A DNA stretch of 64,000 bases from Bradyrhizobium sp. CCBAU 53351. GTDB taxonomy: Bacteria > Pseudomonadota > Alphaproteobacteria > Rhizobiales > Xanthobacteraceae. Each line of letters opens with the position of its first letter. Position 1 is the stretch's first letter. Below the pieces are notes generated by a model. That model saw nothing but the letters and a program-made list of their open reading frames with translations. It had not been told where the DNA came from and ran no database searches. Positions 1-8,891 of this stretch are shown here, in pieces. Location of the stretch: positions 1,825,501-1,889,500 of the forward strand of contig NZ_CP030059.1 of NCBI RefSeq assembly GCF_015291745.1, read 5' to 3'. A program made the translations under genes and the position numbers.

Positions 1-1000
1 TCGGCGCCAGCAGCGGCTGCGCGGTCTCGCTGGTCGCGCCCGAGACGATGCCGATGGCGCGGCGGCGCCAGCGCTTGTCGAGCAGCTGCACCGCGCCGGC
101 GGAGCGCTCGCCCGAGATCTCGAGCCGTGTGATGTCGTTGCGCAGCTCGACCGGCAGGTCGAACGCCGCGTCGGTCTCCTTGTCCTGCGGGCCGAACGAG
201 AAGCGCGCCTCGCCGATCGGCGAGGCCTTCTGGTCCAGCGCGCGCACGGTGCCGATCACGATGCCGCTGTCGGTGCGCAGCACTTTCACCGTCATCCGTG
301 CGGCGGCGTTCTCGGCCGCGACCAGCGCCAGCGGCGAGGAGGTGCCGCCTTCGAAGATGGTCAGGCTGCGCTCGCCGACGGTCTTGCCGAGCCCGGTCAC
401 GAACTCCTCGCCGCGGCCGGTGTCGACGCCGTCCGACAGCCAGGCGATCTCGCAATCGCCGGTCGCCTTCAGGAAGCGGTCGATCGCCGCGAGCGTGTCG
501 ACGCGGTCGATGGAATAGGCCTTTGGCGCGAGCTGGCGCAGCGCGACGCGCGCGGCACCCGCCGGCATCAGGGTGATGTCGCGGTTCGGCTCGGACAGCG
601 GCACCAGCGCGATGGCGCGGCGGTCGTTGTCGGCATTGGCGATCAGCTCGTCGGCGGCCCTGACCCTGACGTCCCAGTGCGATGCGGCGCTCCAGCCGTC
701 GTCGAACATGATCATCAGCGGCGCCTTGCTGCCGGCGAGGCCGGTCTGCGGATTCCAGATCGGGCCTGCGGCCGCGAAGATCACCAGCGCAGCCGCAAGC
801 AGACGCAGCGCGGTCAGCCACCATGGCGTCCGCGACGGCGTCTCTTCCCGCGGGGCGATGTCGAACAACAGGCGCGTCGGCGGAAACTCGATGCGGCGCG
901 GCCGGGGCGGCATCACACGCAGCAGCCACCACAGCACCGGGAGGCTGACGAGGCCGATCAGCAGCAGCGGTTCGGTGAAGGCGAGCGGCAGTCCCGTCAT
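1..1000 (-). CDS. BatA/DUF4159-type membrane protein, N-terminal part (cut by window edge)
   Basis: The reading frame is open from an ATG at 1000 to the left edge, giving the first 333 residues of a longer protein. The N-terminus has a hydrophobic segment at about residues 9-27 and a second at about 62-80, with the Pro/Arg-rich linker typical of the BatA N-terminal domain. After that comes a soluble, von Willebrand A-like region. In Rhizobiales such proteins usually carry a C-terminal DUF4159 domain, which lies outside this window, so that part is inferred. The start overlaps the stop of the upstream DUF58 gene by four bases (ATGA), and MoxR precedes that. The three form the familiar MoxR-DUF58-BatA cassette, proposed to act in envelope stress or complex assembly. 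Confidence 0.8.
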   Translation of the reverse strand, partial: MTGLPLAFTEPLLLIGLVSLPVLWWLLRVMPPRPRRIEFPPTRLLFDIAPREETPSRTPWWLTALRLLAAALVIFAAAGPIWNPQTGLAGSKAPLMIMFDDGWSAASHWDVRVRAADELIANADNDRRAIALVPLSEPNRDITLMPAGAARVALRQLAPKAYSIDRVDTLAAIDRFLKATGDCEIAWLSDGVDTGRGEEFVTGLGKTVGERSLTIFEGGTSSPLALVAAENAAARMTVKVLRTDSGIVIGTVRALDQKASPIGEARFSFGPQDKETDAAFDLPVELRNDITRLEISGERSAGAVQLLDKRWRRRAIGIVSGATSETAQPLLAP

Positions 1001-1944
1001 GCGGCAGGCCCCGCCTTGATGGTCGTGGCGCGGGCGCCCGACTTGCTCACCTGCATGCCGGCATGCAGGAACAGCAAGAGTTCAGCAGCGGAGCGGTCGG
1101 TGGCGTGCGTGGTGAACAGCCAGTCGAGCTTGCCCGTCTCGGCGCGGATCTGGTCGCGGTGCAGCGCGAGCCGCGTGGTGTAGTCCTGCGCCCAGCTCTC
1201 GGCGCGGCCGGCGGTGATCACGCCGAAGCCTTCGGGCTCGACGAACTCGACGCGGCCGGAATAGGGGAACGATTCTTCGGCGGGATCGACGATTTGCACC
1301 AGCGTGCCGTGCGCGCCCGAGCCGGAGAGTCCGGCGAGCGTCGTCCTGATCTCGGAGATCGGCGACCAGAAATCCGACAGCACGATCGTCTCGGCGAGCG
1401 CGGCAGGCACGAAGGACGGCGGCAGGCTGAGACGATCGGCATCGTCATGCAGCATCGCCTGCGCCATCTTGTCGATCACGCTGCGGCTCGCGGTCGGCGC
1501 CATCAGCCCGGGAATGCCGACGCGTTCGCCGCCGGAGACCAGGAGCTCGGCCAGCGCGAAGGCGACGATCAGCGTCCGCTCGAGCTTGGACTCGCGCGCG
1601 GTCTTCGAGGCGAACGCCATTGAGGGCGAGCGGTCGGGCCAGATCCACACAGTGTGCGAGGCTTCCCATTCGAGCTCGCGGACATAGAGATGGTCGTCCC
1701 GCGCCGAGCGCCGCCAATCGACGTTCTGCGCCGGCTCGCCGGAGACGAAGCGGCGATACTGCCAGAAATTCTCGCCGGAGCCAGCGCGGCGCCGGCCGTG
1801 CAGGCCGTGGATGACGTTGGCGGCGATACGGCGGGCTTCGAGCACCAGGCGTGGCAAGGACGCGGCGAGCGTGCGGCTTTCGCCATCGGCACGTCGGATC
1901 GCGATGATCTCCTTCGCCGTGTGCCCGTTCTCCGCTGCCATCAA
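997..1944 (-). CDS. DUF58 domain-containing protein
   Basis: This 315-residue protein has the DUF58 core. It shows FWQYRRFVSGEPAQNVDWRR near residues 60-80, the conserved RELEWE stretch and the WIWPDRSPSM segment, which resembles a degenerate MIDAS (metal-binding) motif. DUF58 proteins are von Willebrand A-like and almost always follow a MoxR ATPase. The gene overlaps moxR upstream and the BatA-like gene downstream by four bases each, implying translational coupling. The family role (chaperone or assembly adaptor with MoxR) is known only in outline, and no substrate can be read from the sequence. Confidence 0.88.
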   Translation of the reverse strand: MMAAENGHTAKEIIAIRRADGESRTLAASLPRLVLEARRIAANVIHGLHGRRRAGSGENFWQYRRFVSGEPAQNVDWRRSARDDHLYVRELEWEASHTVWIWPDRSPSMAFASKTARESKLERTLIVAFALAELLVSGGERVGIPGLMAPTASRSVIDKMAQAMLHDDADRLSLPPSFVPAALAETIVLSDFWSPISEIRTTLAGLSGSGAHGTLVQIVDPAEESFPYSGRVEFVEPEGFGVITAGRAESWAQDYTTRLALHRDQIRAETGKLDWLFTTHATDRSAAELLLFLHAGMQVSKSGARATTIKAGPAA

Positions 1945-2939
1945 CCGATCCGTGTCTTGAGCTGCTTGATCACGTCCGGAATCGTGCGGCCCTCGGCGCG
2001 CGCCTGGAACGTCAGGGCCATGCGGTGCTTCAGCACGGGCTCGGCGAGGTCGAGCACGTCGTCGACCGAGGGCGCGAGGCGCCCGTCGATCAGCGCACGC
2101 GCGCGCACGGCCAGCATCAAGGATTGGCTGGCGCGCGGGCCGGGGCCCCAGGCGATGAACTTGCCGGCTTCGCCGCTCTCCGCGCCCGGACGGGCCGAAC
2201 GCACCAGCGACAGGATCGCCTCCACGACGGAATCGCCGACCGGCAGGCGCCGGATCAGCCGCTGCGCGGTGATCAGCGCGTCCGCGGTCATCGATCCCTT
2301 CGCCAGCGTTTCCTCGGCGCCGGTGGTCTCGAACAGGATGCGGCGTTCGGCGTCGCGATCGGGATAGTCGACGTCGATCTCCATCAGGAAGCGGTCGAGC
2401 TGCGCTTCGGGCAGCGGATAGGTGCCTTCCTGCTCCAGCGGGTTCTGCGTCGCGAGCACGTGGAACGGCTTCGGCAGATCGTGGCGCGCGCCGGCGACGG
2501 TGATGTGCTGCTCCTGCATGGCCTGCAGCAGCGCAGACTGCGTGCGCGGTGAGGCGCGGTTGATCTCGTCCGCCATCAGCAGCTGCGCGAACACCGGACC
2601 CGAAATGAAGCGGAAGGCGCGCTTGCCCGCGGTGCTCTCGTCCAGCACTTCGGCGCCGAGAATGTCGGACGGCATCAGGTCCGGCGTGAACTGGATGCGC
2701 TTGGCATCGAGGCCGAGCGTCACGCCGAGCGTCTCGACCAGCTTGGTCTTGGCAAGGCCGGGCACGCCGATCAGCAGCGCATGGCCGCCGGAGAGGATGG
2801 TGACCAGCGTGTTTTCGATCACGCGATCCTGCCCGAAGATGACGGACGCGATCGCTTCCTTCGCGGCGCGAATCTGGCCCGACACCTGCTCGGCCGAACG
2901 GACGATCCCGTCCTCGAGTTTCTCGACACTCTCCGCCAT
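1941..2939 (-). CDS. MoxR family AAA+ ATPase
   Basis: This 332-residue protein has a Walker A motif GVPGLAKT at residues 58-65, a Walker B/DEINRA motif (LLMADEINRASP), sensor residues in ATQNPLEQEGTYPLPEAQLDRF and a C-terminal lid. These define the MoxR subfamily of AAA+ ATPases, which act as chaperone-like ATPases on partner VWA or DUF58 proteins. It is the first gene of the minus-strand cassette, and the next gene's start overlaps its stop. The upstream intergenic region holds a pair of 13-bp direct repeats that could belong to its promoter. The length and motifs are normal for the family. Confidence 0.92.
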   Translation of the reverse strand: MAESVEKLEDGIVRSAEQVSGQIRAAKEAIASVIFGQDRVIENTLVTILSGGHALLIGVPGLAKTKLVETLGVTLGLDAKRIQFTPDLMPSDILGAEVLDESTAGKRAFRFISGPVFAQLLMADEINRASPRTQSALLQAMQEQHITVAGARHDLPKPFHVLATQNPLEQEGTYPLPEAQLDRFLMEIDVDYPDRDAERRILFETTGAEETLAKGSMTADALITAQRLIRRLPVGDSVVEAILSLVRSARPGAESGEAGKFIAWGPGPRASQSLMLAVRARALIDGRLAPSVDDVLDLAEPVLKHRMALTFQARAEGRTIPDVIKQLKTRIG

Positions 2940-2992
2940 CCGTTCGCTCCTTCAGCCCGCCATGCGGCTTGCCTAGGCCGTCATGTCATCGC

Positions 2993-3018
2993 ATCACGTC
3001 AGATCATCACGTTAGATC
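2993..3018. repeat. Two tandem 13-bp repeats upstream of moxR
   Basis: The units ATCACGTCAGATC (2993-3005) and ATCACGTTAGATC (3006-3018) lie directly head to tail with one mismatch. They sit 54-79 bp upstream of the moxR start, in the divergent region between moxR and the DUF1285 gene. The rest of this roughly 270-bp region shows no gene. A binding site for a regulator on the same helix face is possible, but no known motif was recognised. Confidence 0.4.
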
Positions 3019-3212
3019 ATGGGCCCCATGCTAGACTTGCAGGAAGGCCATGTATTCGTTGAATTAACCTATCCCCACCTTATCGGCTTCGGGTTATGTA
3101 CGGCATCACGAAGTGGCGACCTCCCACACCGGGCTCATCCGGGGTGGAACCGTGCACCCGAGTACAACGTAGACCTGCACCAAACGTGCCAAGGACAAAG
3201 TCAGGGCAAACC

Positions 3213-3824
3213 ATGGCGAACCAAGGGCAGAGCGCCAATCACGGTCTCGAAGGGCTAACGGCCGCTGCCAAAAACGCTGCCAATACCGAAGGCGCCAAAA
3301 AGGGCCTGCCGCCGGTGCATCTGTGGAATCCGCCGTTTTGCGGCGATCTCGACATCCGAATCGCCTCCGATGGTACTTGGTTCTACTTGGGCACGCCAAT
3401 CGGACGTCCCGCTTTGGTGCGGCTGTTCTCGACCATCCTCAAGCGCGAGGGCGACAAGCATTTCCTGGTCACGCCGGTGGAGAAGGTCGGCATCCGCGTC
3501 GACGATGCGCCGTTCATGGCGGTCGAGATGCTGACGCATGGCGAGGGCCGCCAGCGGGTGCTGAGCTTCCGCACCAATGTCGACGACTGGGTCACCTGCG
3601 ATGCCGCGCACCGGCTGCGCTTCGAGCAGGCGGCGGACGGCGGGCTGACGCCCTATTTGCATGTCCGCGCCGATCTCTGGGCCAAGGTCACGCGGGCGCT
3701 CTATTACGATCTGGTTGACATGGGCGAGGAGCGGATGGTCGATGGCCAGCCGATGTTCGGCGTCGAATCATCCGGCGAATTCTTCGCCATGGCCGATGCG
3801 GAGCAGGTGAGGGCCGCGCTTTGA
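3213..3824 (+). CDS. DUF1285 domain-containing protein
   Basis: The protein is 203 residues from the ATG at 3213. The frame stays open upstream to 3096, but that extension is Pro/Arg-rich and not family-like, so I chose the internal start (MANQGQSANHG). The body matches the DUF1285 pattern, with PPVHLWNPPFCGDLDIRI, a YLGTPIGRPALVRLFSTIL segment and the later FLVTPVEKVGIRVDDAPF. The function is unknown, and structures of the family show a small alpha/beta fold. Its stop overlaps the TTG start of the Nudix gene, so it heads an operon with Nudix, DUF6111, cca and a TauE/SafE permease. Confidence 0.88.
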   Translation: MANQGQSANHGLEGLTAAAKNAANTEGAKKGLPPVHLWNPPFCGDLDIRIASDGTWFYLGTPIGRPALVRLFSTILKREGDKHFLVTPVEKVGIRVDDAPFMAVEMLTHGEGRQRVLSFRTNVDDWVTCDAAHRLRFEQAADGGLTPYLHVRADLWAKVTRALYYDLVDMGEERMVDGQPMFGVESSGEFFAMADAEQVRAAL

Positions 3825-4492
3825 ACAAGCCAATCCTGAAGAAAGATCCAGTCGCGATTGGCGCGGCGGATTTCTTCGCCCGCTCGAAGGCGAAGCTGGG
3901 CTTCGACGTGCCGGCCGGCCTCTACGATCCCAACATCATTCCCGCCTCGGGCGATCCCGGCACCGACAAGATGCTGGAGATCGTCGCGCGCGAGCAGCCG
4001 GTGCGGCCCGCGGCGGTCCTGATCGCCGTGGTCGATCATCCGGAGCCGACCATCCTGTTGACGCAGCGCTCGGCCCATCTCAACGACCATGCCGGCCAGA
4101 TCGCCTTTCCCGGCGGCAAGATCGACGCGACCGATTCCTCGCCGCTGGACGCGGCGCTCCGCGAGGCCGAGGAGGAGGTCGGGCTGTCCAGGGATTTCGT
4201 CGAGCCGCTCGGCTATCTCGATCTCTATGGCACCGCGTTCGGCTTCCGCATCCTACCGACGGTCGCCAGGGTGCGGCCCGGCTTTTCGCTCAGCATCAAC
4301 CATTCGGAGGTTGATGACGCCTTCGAGGTGCCGCTATCCTTCCTGATGAACCCCGTGAACCATCAGGTGCACAGCAAGGAATTCCGCGGCATGGAGCGGT
4401 TCTACTACGCCATGCCGTTCGCGGAACGCTACATCTGGGGAGCGACGGCCGGAATGCTGCGTGTGCTGTATGAGCGGATCTATTCGTCATGA
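3821..4492 (+). CDS. Nudix hydrolase, CoA pyrophosphatase-like
   Basis: This 223-residue protein has a Nudix box: GGKID, then REAEEEVGL about 12 residues later (G-x5-E-x7-REUXEE-x-GU pattern), near residues 100-125. The LTQRSAHLNDHAGQIAFPGG stretch just before it is the NuCoA motif region typical of CoA pyrophosphatases (NudL/YeaB group). Those enzymes cleave CoA or acyl-CoA to phosphopantetheine and adenosine 3',5'-bisphosphate. The start is TTG, overlapping the TGA of the DUF1285 gene, and the stop overlaps the DUF6111 ATG. The substrate is inferred from the motif. Confidence 0.9.
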   Translation: MNKPILKKDPVAIGAADFFARSKAKLGFDVPAGLYDPNIIPASGDPGTDKMLEIVAREQPVRPAAVLIAVVDHPEPTILLTQRSAHLNDHAGQIAFPGGKIDATDSSPLDAALREAEEEVGLSRDFVEPLGYLDLYGTAFGFRILPTVARVRPGFSLSINHSEVDDAFEVPLSFLMNPVNHQVHSKEFRGMERFYYAMPFAERYIWGATAGMLRVLYERIYSS

Positions 4493-4752
4493 TCCGGCCG
4501 GTTCTGACCGAGATCGGAATCTTCCTCATTCCCTTTGCCGTCTATGCGCTGTTCCTGGCCGCAACGCGCTCCGGCCTGTTCGCGCGCTCGTCCTGGCCGG
4601 TCACCGTCGTGGCGCGCCTCGTCCTGGCAGCGCTCGTGCTCGTCATCGCGGGGTTGATCGGCTTCGCGCATTTCTCCGGCGCCGCCCCGGATTCGACCTA
4701 TATTCCCGCCCATATCGAGAACGGCAGGCTGGTGCCTGGCGTGGAAAGATAG
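4489..4752 (+). CDS. DUF6111-like small membrane protein
   Basis: This 87-residue protein has two predicted membrane helices (about residues 8-25 and 40-61), followed by a short tail with the conserved-looking YIPAHIENGRLVPG. It resembles the DUF6111 family, known from Rhizobiales next to Nudix and cca genes. The function is unknown. The gene overlaps the Nudix stop by four bases (ATGA) and is followed eleven bases later by cca, so it is part of that operon. Confidence 0.82.
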   Translation: MIRPVLTEIGIFLIPFAVYALFLAATRSGLFARSSWPVTVVARLVLAALVLVIAGLIGFAHFSGAAPDSTYIPAHIENGRLVPGVER

Positions 4753-4762
4753 GGGCGGCACG

Positions 4763-6031
4763 ATGAGCCAGGAGCCCCTGGTTGCGCCGATACTCGCCGA
4801 TGCGCCCTGGCTGATCTCGGGCGGGACCGCGCGTGTCCTGCGATTGCTCAATGCCGACGGCGAGGAGGCGCGGGTGGTCGGCGGCGCCGTGCGCAATGCG
4901 CTGCTCGGCCTTTTGCCCGGCGACATCGACATCGCCACCACGGCGCGGCCGGAGGAGGTGATGCGGCGCGCCAAGGCCGCCGGCATCAAGAGCGTGCCGA
5001 CCGGCATCGATCACGGCACCGTCACGCTGGTCATCGACAGCCACCCCTACGAAGTCACGACGCTGCGCGAGGACACCGAGACCTTCGGCCGCAAGGCCAA
5101 GGTCGCGTTCGGCCGCGACTGGGTGAAGGACGCCGAGCGGCGCGACTTCACCATGAACGGCCTGTCGGTCGATGCGAGGGGCGTCGTCTACGACCATGTC
5201 GGCGGCATCGCGGATGCCAGAGCGCGCCGCGTGCGCTTCATCGGCGATCCCGACCAGCGCATCGCCGAGGACTATTTGCGCATCCTGCGCTTCTTCCGCA
5301 TCCACGCCGCGTTCGGCGCGGGCGAGCCCGACCGCGACGGCACGCTCGCCTGCATCCGCGGGCGCGACGGCCTCGCCAGCCTCTCGGCCGAGCGGGTGCG
5401 TATGGAAATGCTGAAGCTCTTGGTGGCATCGGGCGCCGCGGCCGCCGCGCTGGCCATGGCCGAGGGCGGCTTGCTGCAGGCGCTGGTCGGCGGCGTCGTC
5501 TACACCGGGCCGCTGGCGACGATGATCGCGATCGAGCGCGAGCTCTGCCTCGCCGCGAGCAGCACGCGGCGCCTCGCCGCGCTGACCGTCGCCGTGACCG
5601 AGGATGCCAAGCGCGTCGCCACGCGCTTGCGGCTGTCCAATGCCGAGACCAAGGCGCTGGATTCGATGGGCCACCGCTGGTGGCGCCTCGCCACCAAGGA
5701 CGATGCCAATGCCCGGCGGCTGCTCTACCGGCTCGGGCCTGAGCGCTATCACGATCGCGTGTTGCTCGGCTGGGCGAGGAACGGCGGCGATGTCACCTCG
5801 ATGCGCTGGCGCGCGCTCGCCGAGCTGCCGCAGCGCTGGACTGCGCCGAAATTTCCGCTGAAAGCCGCCGATTTCCTCGCGCGCGGATTGTCCGAAGGAC
5901 CCGCGCTCGGGCATGTGTTGACGCTCGCCGAGGACGCTTGGCTTGCGGCGGATTTTCCACTAGATGATGCCGCGCTCGCTTCCATCGCCGATCAAGCTGC
6001 GGCCCGCATCAGCCGCGACGAGAGAACGTGA
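4763..6031 (+). CDS. cca: CCA tRNA nucleotidyltransferase
   Basis: This 422-residue protein has the class II poly(A) polymerase/CCA-adding head: VVGGAVRNALLG, then GDIDIATTARPEEV with the catalytic DxD near residues 50-55, and RRDFTMNGL followed by the RNA-binding region with RIAEDYLRILRFFRIHA. The enzyme adds or repairs the 3' CCA end of tRNAs. An alanine-rich, less conserved C-terminal region follows, as in other alphaproteobacterial members. The downstream permease gene starts inside its last codons with a GTG. Confidence 0.95.
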   Translation: MSQEPLVAPILADAPWLISGGTARVLRLLNADGEEARVVGGAVRNALLGLLPGDIDIATTARPEEVMRRAKAAGIKSVPTGIDHGTVTLVIDSHPYEVTTLREDTETFGRKAKVAFGRDWVKDAERRDFTMNGLSVDARGVVYDHVGGIADARARRVRFIGDPDQRIAEDYLRILRFFRIHAAFGAGEPDRDGTLACIRGRDGLASLSAERVRMEMLKLLVASGAAAAALAMAEGGLLQALVGGVVYTGPLATMIAIERELCLAASSTRRLAALTVAVTEDAKRVATRLRLSNAETKALDSMGHRWWRLATKDDANARRLLYRLGPERYHDRVLLGWARNGGDVTSMRWRALAELPQRWTAPKFPLKAADFLARGLSEGPALGHVLTLAEDAWLAADFPLDDAALASIADQAAARISRDERT

Positions 6032-6798
6032 CCATCGTCTCAGCCTTCGCCGACATCTCGATCTTTCAGCTCTTGCTGGTCGCGTTGATGGCGTTGTTTG
6101 CTTCGGTCATCGGTGGTCTCGCCGGCTATGGCACCGGCGCCCTGATGCCGCTGGTGCTGGTGCCGCTGGTCGGCGCCGAGCCCGTGGTGCCGATCATCGC
6201 GATCTCCGCCATCTTCACCAATTGCAGCCGCGCGATTGCCTATCTACGCTACGCCGACCGCCGCCGCGCAGCTATCGTGCTCGCCTGCGCCGCACTGACG
6301 ACGGCGCTCGGCGCCTATGGCTACACGCGGCTGACCAATGCGGGCGCAGCTCTCGTGATTGGCACCATGCTGATCCTGAGCGTGCCGCTGCGCCGGGTGC
6401 TTCGCCGCCGCGAGGTCAAGATCTCCGACAGCGGTCTTGCCGCCGGCTCGGTCGGCTATGGCGTTCTCGTCGGCGGCACCTCGGGCTCAGGCGTGATCCT
6501 GCTCTCGCTCCTGATGGCCGCGGGCCTCGAGGGCGCCGCCGTGATCGCGACCGACGCGATGATCTCGCTCGGCACCGGCCTCATCAAGGTTTCCGTGTTC
6601 GGCCTCGCCGGCGCCGTCACCGCGCAGGTGCTGGCCTTAGCCCTCCTGATCGGCGCGATCGCGATCCCCGGCGCGTTCCTGGCAAAGGCATTCGTGGAGC
6701 GGATGCCCGTGCATATCCACACGGTGATCCTGGATGTCGCGGTGATCACCGGCGGGCTGGTGATGATCTCGGCGGCGGCGCGGCAGCTCTTGGCGTAG
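6028..6798 (+). CDS. TauE/SafE family sulfite/anion exporter
   Basis: This 256-residue, highly hydrophobic protein has about eight membrane helices. The opening GGLAGYGTGALMPLVLVPL and the second half GGTSGSGVILLSLLMAAGLEG are the paired glycine-rich repeats of the TauE/SafE permease family. Members export sulfite, sulfoacetate or other small anions, and the exact substrate here is unknown. The GTG start overlaps the cca stop, so it is translated from the same message. It is the last gene before the IS-containing region. Confidence 0.88.
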   Translation: MTIVSAFADISIFQLLLVALMALFASVIGGLAGYGTGALMPLVLVPLVGAEPVVPIIAISAIFTNCSRAIAYLRYADRRRAAIVLACAALTTALGAYGYTRLTNAGAALVIGTMLILSVPLRRVLRRREVKISDSGLAAGSVGYGVLVGGTSGSGVILLSLLMAAGLEGAAVIATDAMISLGTGLIKVSVFGLAGAVTAQVLALALLIGAIAIPGAFLAKAFVERMPVHIHTVILDVAVITGGLVMISAAARQLLA

Positions 6799-6913
6799 CT
6801 TGCCTGGGCCCGATCGGGCATTCGCGGCTTTCCGCGATCCGGGTCGTTATCATAACGTCGGCTGCCGAGGGCCAATCGGAAGTCGCTGAACTCGATTGTC
6901 CGCGGCAGCTTTT

Positions 6914-6917
6914 GACC
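6914..6917. repeat. Target site duplication (GACC), left flank of left IS copy
   Basis: GACC at 6914-6917 is repeated as a direct repeat at 8425-8428 on the other side of the left IS copy. The element ends therefore lie at 6918 and 8424, and this copy is an intact, independent insertion. Confidence 0.75.
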
Positions 6918-8424
6918 GATTCCGTTGAAAAAGGCGGGCAGTATTTCCTTGTAATGGCTCGGTCGCGATGTGGCCGAACTGCTCTACCGATCGCTATGCG
7001 AGCCTCGGGGTGGACATCGGGATCAGCTTGGCCATCTTTCTTAGGTTCTGGGCGGTGGCCGCCAGGATGAACTCGTCATGCGCACCGTTTGGACCTCGTA
7101 AGCGTAGACGGTCGAGTTTGAGGATGCGCTTGAGGTGCGCGAACAGCATCTCGATCTTCTTGCGGAGCCGACGCGAGGTGCGGCCCTCCCATGATCTTGC
7201 GATCTGGCGCGCCATGTCGCGAGCGCCCTCGTAGATCGAGCGTGGCACCCTCCGTGATGGCTGCTTGGGGCAGCATCGGGACTTCAATGCGCAGCGATCA
7301 CAATCGTGCTTGCTGGCAAGGTAAAGCATGGTGGCGCCATCATTCACCAGCGTTCCGGTCGTGGTAAGAACTTTGCCGCCGGGGCAACGATAAACGTCCC
7401 CGGCGTGGTCATAGGTGAAGTCGTCGCGCGAGAAGATCCCGTCTGTGCGAGCCGACTTGTCGAAGACTGTAACGTGCGGCTCGATGCCATGCTCATAGAC
7501 CAGCCAGGCGAGCATCTCGGCCGAGCCATAGCCGCTGTCGCCGAGGAGCCGGCTCGGATAGAGATCAAACCGCTCCAGCGAGCGCTCAATCATGCGCTTG
7601 GCAGCCAATACCTCCGCCTGCCGGATTGCCGTCGTCGCCTCAACATCGACGATGATCGCGTTCTCGATGTCGATCAGGTAGTTCGTCGAGTAGGCAAAGA
7701 AGGCTTGGCCGCCGTGCGCTCCCGTCCAGCGCGCCGCTGGGTCGGAGGGCGACACGAACTTCGGGGTCACTTCGGTGGCTGCTCCGAACGCGGCATCATC
7801 GAGGACAGCCAGATACTCGTCGATCGCTCGGCCGGCAGCCTCCGGTGGAAGTCCCTTGTCGCCTTCGATCCCCTTCTGCCGATTGGCATCGGCCTTGATC
7901 AGGCTCGCATCGACGGCGAATCCTTCACCACCGACCAGCCGCTCCTCGATACAGCGACGCAAAACGCTCTCGAACACGCACCGGAAGAGGTCGCTCTGTC
8001 GGAAGCGGCCATGCCTGTTCTTGGAGAACGTCGAGTGATCAGGTACTGCGCCATCTAGACCAAGCCGGCAGAACCATCGGTAGGCCAAGTTAAGGTGGAC
8101 CTCATCGCACAGGCGCCGCTCCGATCGAATGCCGAAGCAGTAACCGATCAGCAGCATCCGGATCATCAGCTCGGGATCGATCGAAGGTCGACCGATACTA
8201 CTGTAGAAAGGCGCCAGGTCCTGTCTGACCTCTTCAAGGTCGACAAATCTATCGATCGACCGGAGCAAGTGGTCGGCCGGGATATGCCTTTCCAGCGAGA
8301 ACTCATAGAACAACGCGGCCTGCTCGACTTGCCGATGTCCCATCATGATCTTCAGTCCTGCCAATTAGACTGACTGAATCATTGATCCCTCTGCGTCGCA
8401 ACCGCCGCCTTTTTCAACAGAATC
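6918..8424 (-). mobile_element. IS1182-family insertion sequence, left copy
   Basis: This is a 1507-bp element. Its terminal inverted repeats read GATTCCGTTGAAAAAGGCGG at the left end and, on the other strand from the right end, GATTCTGTTGAAAAAGGCGG (19 of 20 matching). It carries one transposase gene reading leftwards. It is flanked by a 4-bp direct repeat GACC. The transposase is identical to that of the copy at 8892-10398, which lies in the opposite orientation 467 bp away. Complete ends and an intact transposase suggest a recent, possibly active element. Confidence 0.92.
6994..8346 (-). CDS. IS1182-family transposase (left copy)
   Basis: The protein is 450 residues from the ATG at 8346. 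An in-frame TTG lies 18 bases further upstream. It is a DDE-type transposase with an N-terminal region (RHIPADHLLRSIDRFVDL), the VPDHSTFSKNR motif, the first catalytic Asp in GEGFAVDASLIKADA, the second in LLGDSGYG and the DRCALKSRCCP cysteine cluster. The C-terminal KIEMLFAHLKRILKLDRL holds the catalytic Glu region. The reading frame is intact and identical to the right copy. The stop lies 73 bp inside the left element end. Confidence 0.93.
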   Translation of the reverse strand: MMGHRQVEQAALFYEFSLERHIPADHLLRSIDRFVDLEEVRQDLAPFYSSIGRPSIDPELMIRMLLIGYCFGIRSERRLCDEVHLNLAYRWFCRLGLDGAVPDHSTFSKNRHGRFRQSDLFRCVFESVLRRCIEERLVGGEGFAVDASLIKADANRQKGIEGDKGLPPEAAGRAIDEYLAVLDDAAFGAATEVTPKFVSPSDPAARWTGAHGGQAFFAYSTNYLIDIENAIIVDVEATTAIRQAEVLAAKRMIERSLERFDLYPSRLLGDSGYGSAEMLAWLVYEHGIEPHVTVFDKSARTDGIFSRDDFTYDHAGDVYRCPGGKVLTTTGTLVNDGATMLYLASKHDCDRCALKSRCCPKQPSRRVPRSIYEGARDMARQIARSWEGRTSRRLRKKIEMLFAHLKRILKLDRLRLRGPNGAHDEFILAATAQNLRKMAKLIPMSTPRLA

Positions 8425-8428
8425 GACC
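8425..8428. repeat. Target site duplication (GACC), right flank of left IS copy
   Basis: This is the second copy of the GACC direct repeat that brackets the left IS. Removing the element and one GACC restores a continuous intergenic sequence, TTTTGACCCATTGC. Confidence 0.75.
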
Positions 8429-8487
8429 CATTGCAGACGTCGGTCTCCGCTGTCATTTTCCTCGAAGGGACGGGAAGGATTAGACGG

Positions 8488-8832
8488 ATGTCACCGCAAC
8501 GGCTCCACGACAAATACAAGTCTCGCATCTTGCAGCAACATGAAAGTAGTCAAGACGCGGACTTGATAAGCCTCATGGCGGCCAATGGCCTACGCGGCAC
8601 GGTTTTTCACGTGCTAAAAACCATTACAGAACAATACGAAGACATATACACCGTGCTTATCGATGACCGGTCGGTTGTTACTTTTGAGATTCCGCGCACT
8701 GCTGGGGCGCTGACCGTCAAAGAACTCAGTGTTTTCTCTCTTAGCCAATATCGTGACGAACTAGGCCAAGGGAAGAGCCGCATGCGCTTGGACCGAGCGG
8801 CGGAAGATGCACGGAAACTCCTTATCAAATGA
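8488..8832 (+). CDS. Hypothetical protein between the two IS copies
   Basis: This 114-residue protein is taken from the ATG at 8488, preceded by GGGAAGGA as a plausible ribosome binding site. The frame also extends upstream to 8431 but without a good site. I do not recognise the family. It is a soluble, charged protein with no signal peptide or membrane segment, has a central beta-rich stretch (IYTVLIDDRSVVTFEIPR) and ends in a charged helical tail. Its base composition is visibly less GC-rich than the neighbouring core genes, which suggests transfer. It is the only gene between the inverted IS copies. It does not look like a resistance, toxin or antitoxin gene. Confidence 0.6.
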   Translation: MSPQRLHDKYKSRILQQHESSQDADLISLMAANGLRGTVFHVLKTITEQYEDIYTVLIDDRSVVTFEIPRTAGALTVKELSVFSLSQYRDELGQGKSRMRLDRAAEDARKLLIK

Positions 8833-8887
8833 GTAAGGTGACGCAATTAGTTGGCGGCCCCGTTCCAGATCGCGAACGTCCGCTGTT

Positions 8888-8891
8888 GGCC
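8888..8891. repeat. Target site duplication (GGCC), left flank of right IS copy
   Basis: GGCC at 8888-8891 is repeated at 10399-10402. It differs from the GACC that brackets the left copy, so the two copies were inserted separately. Confidence 0.75.
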
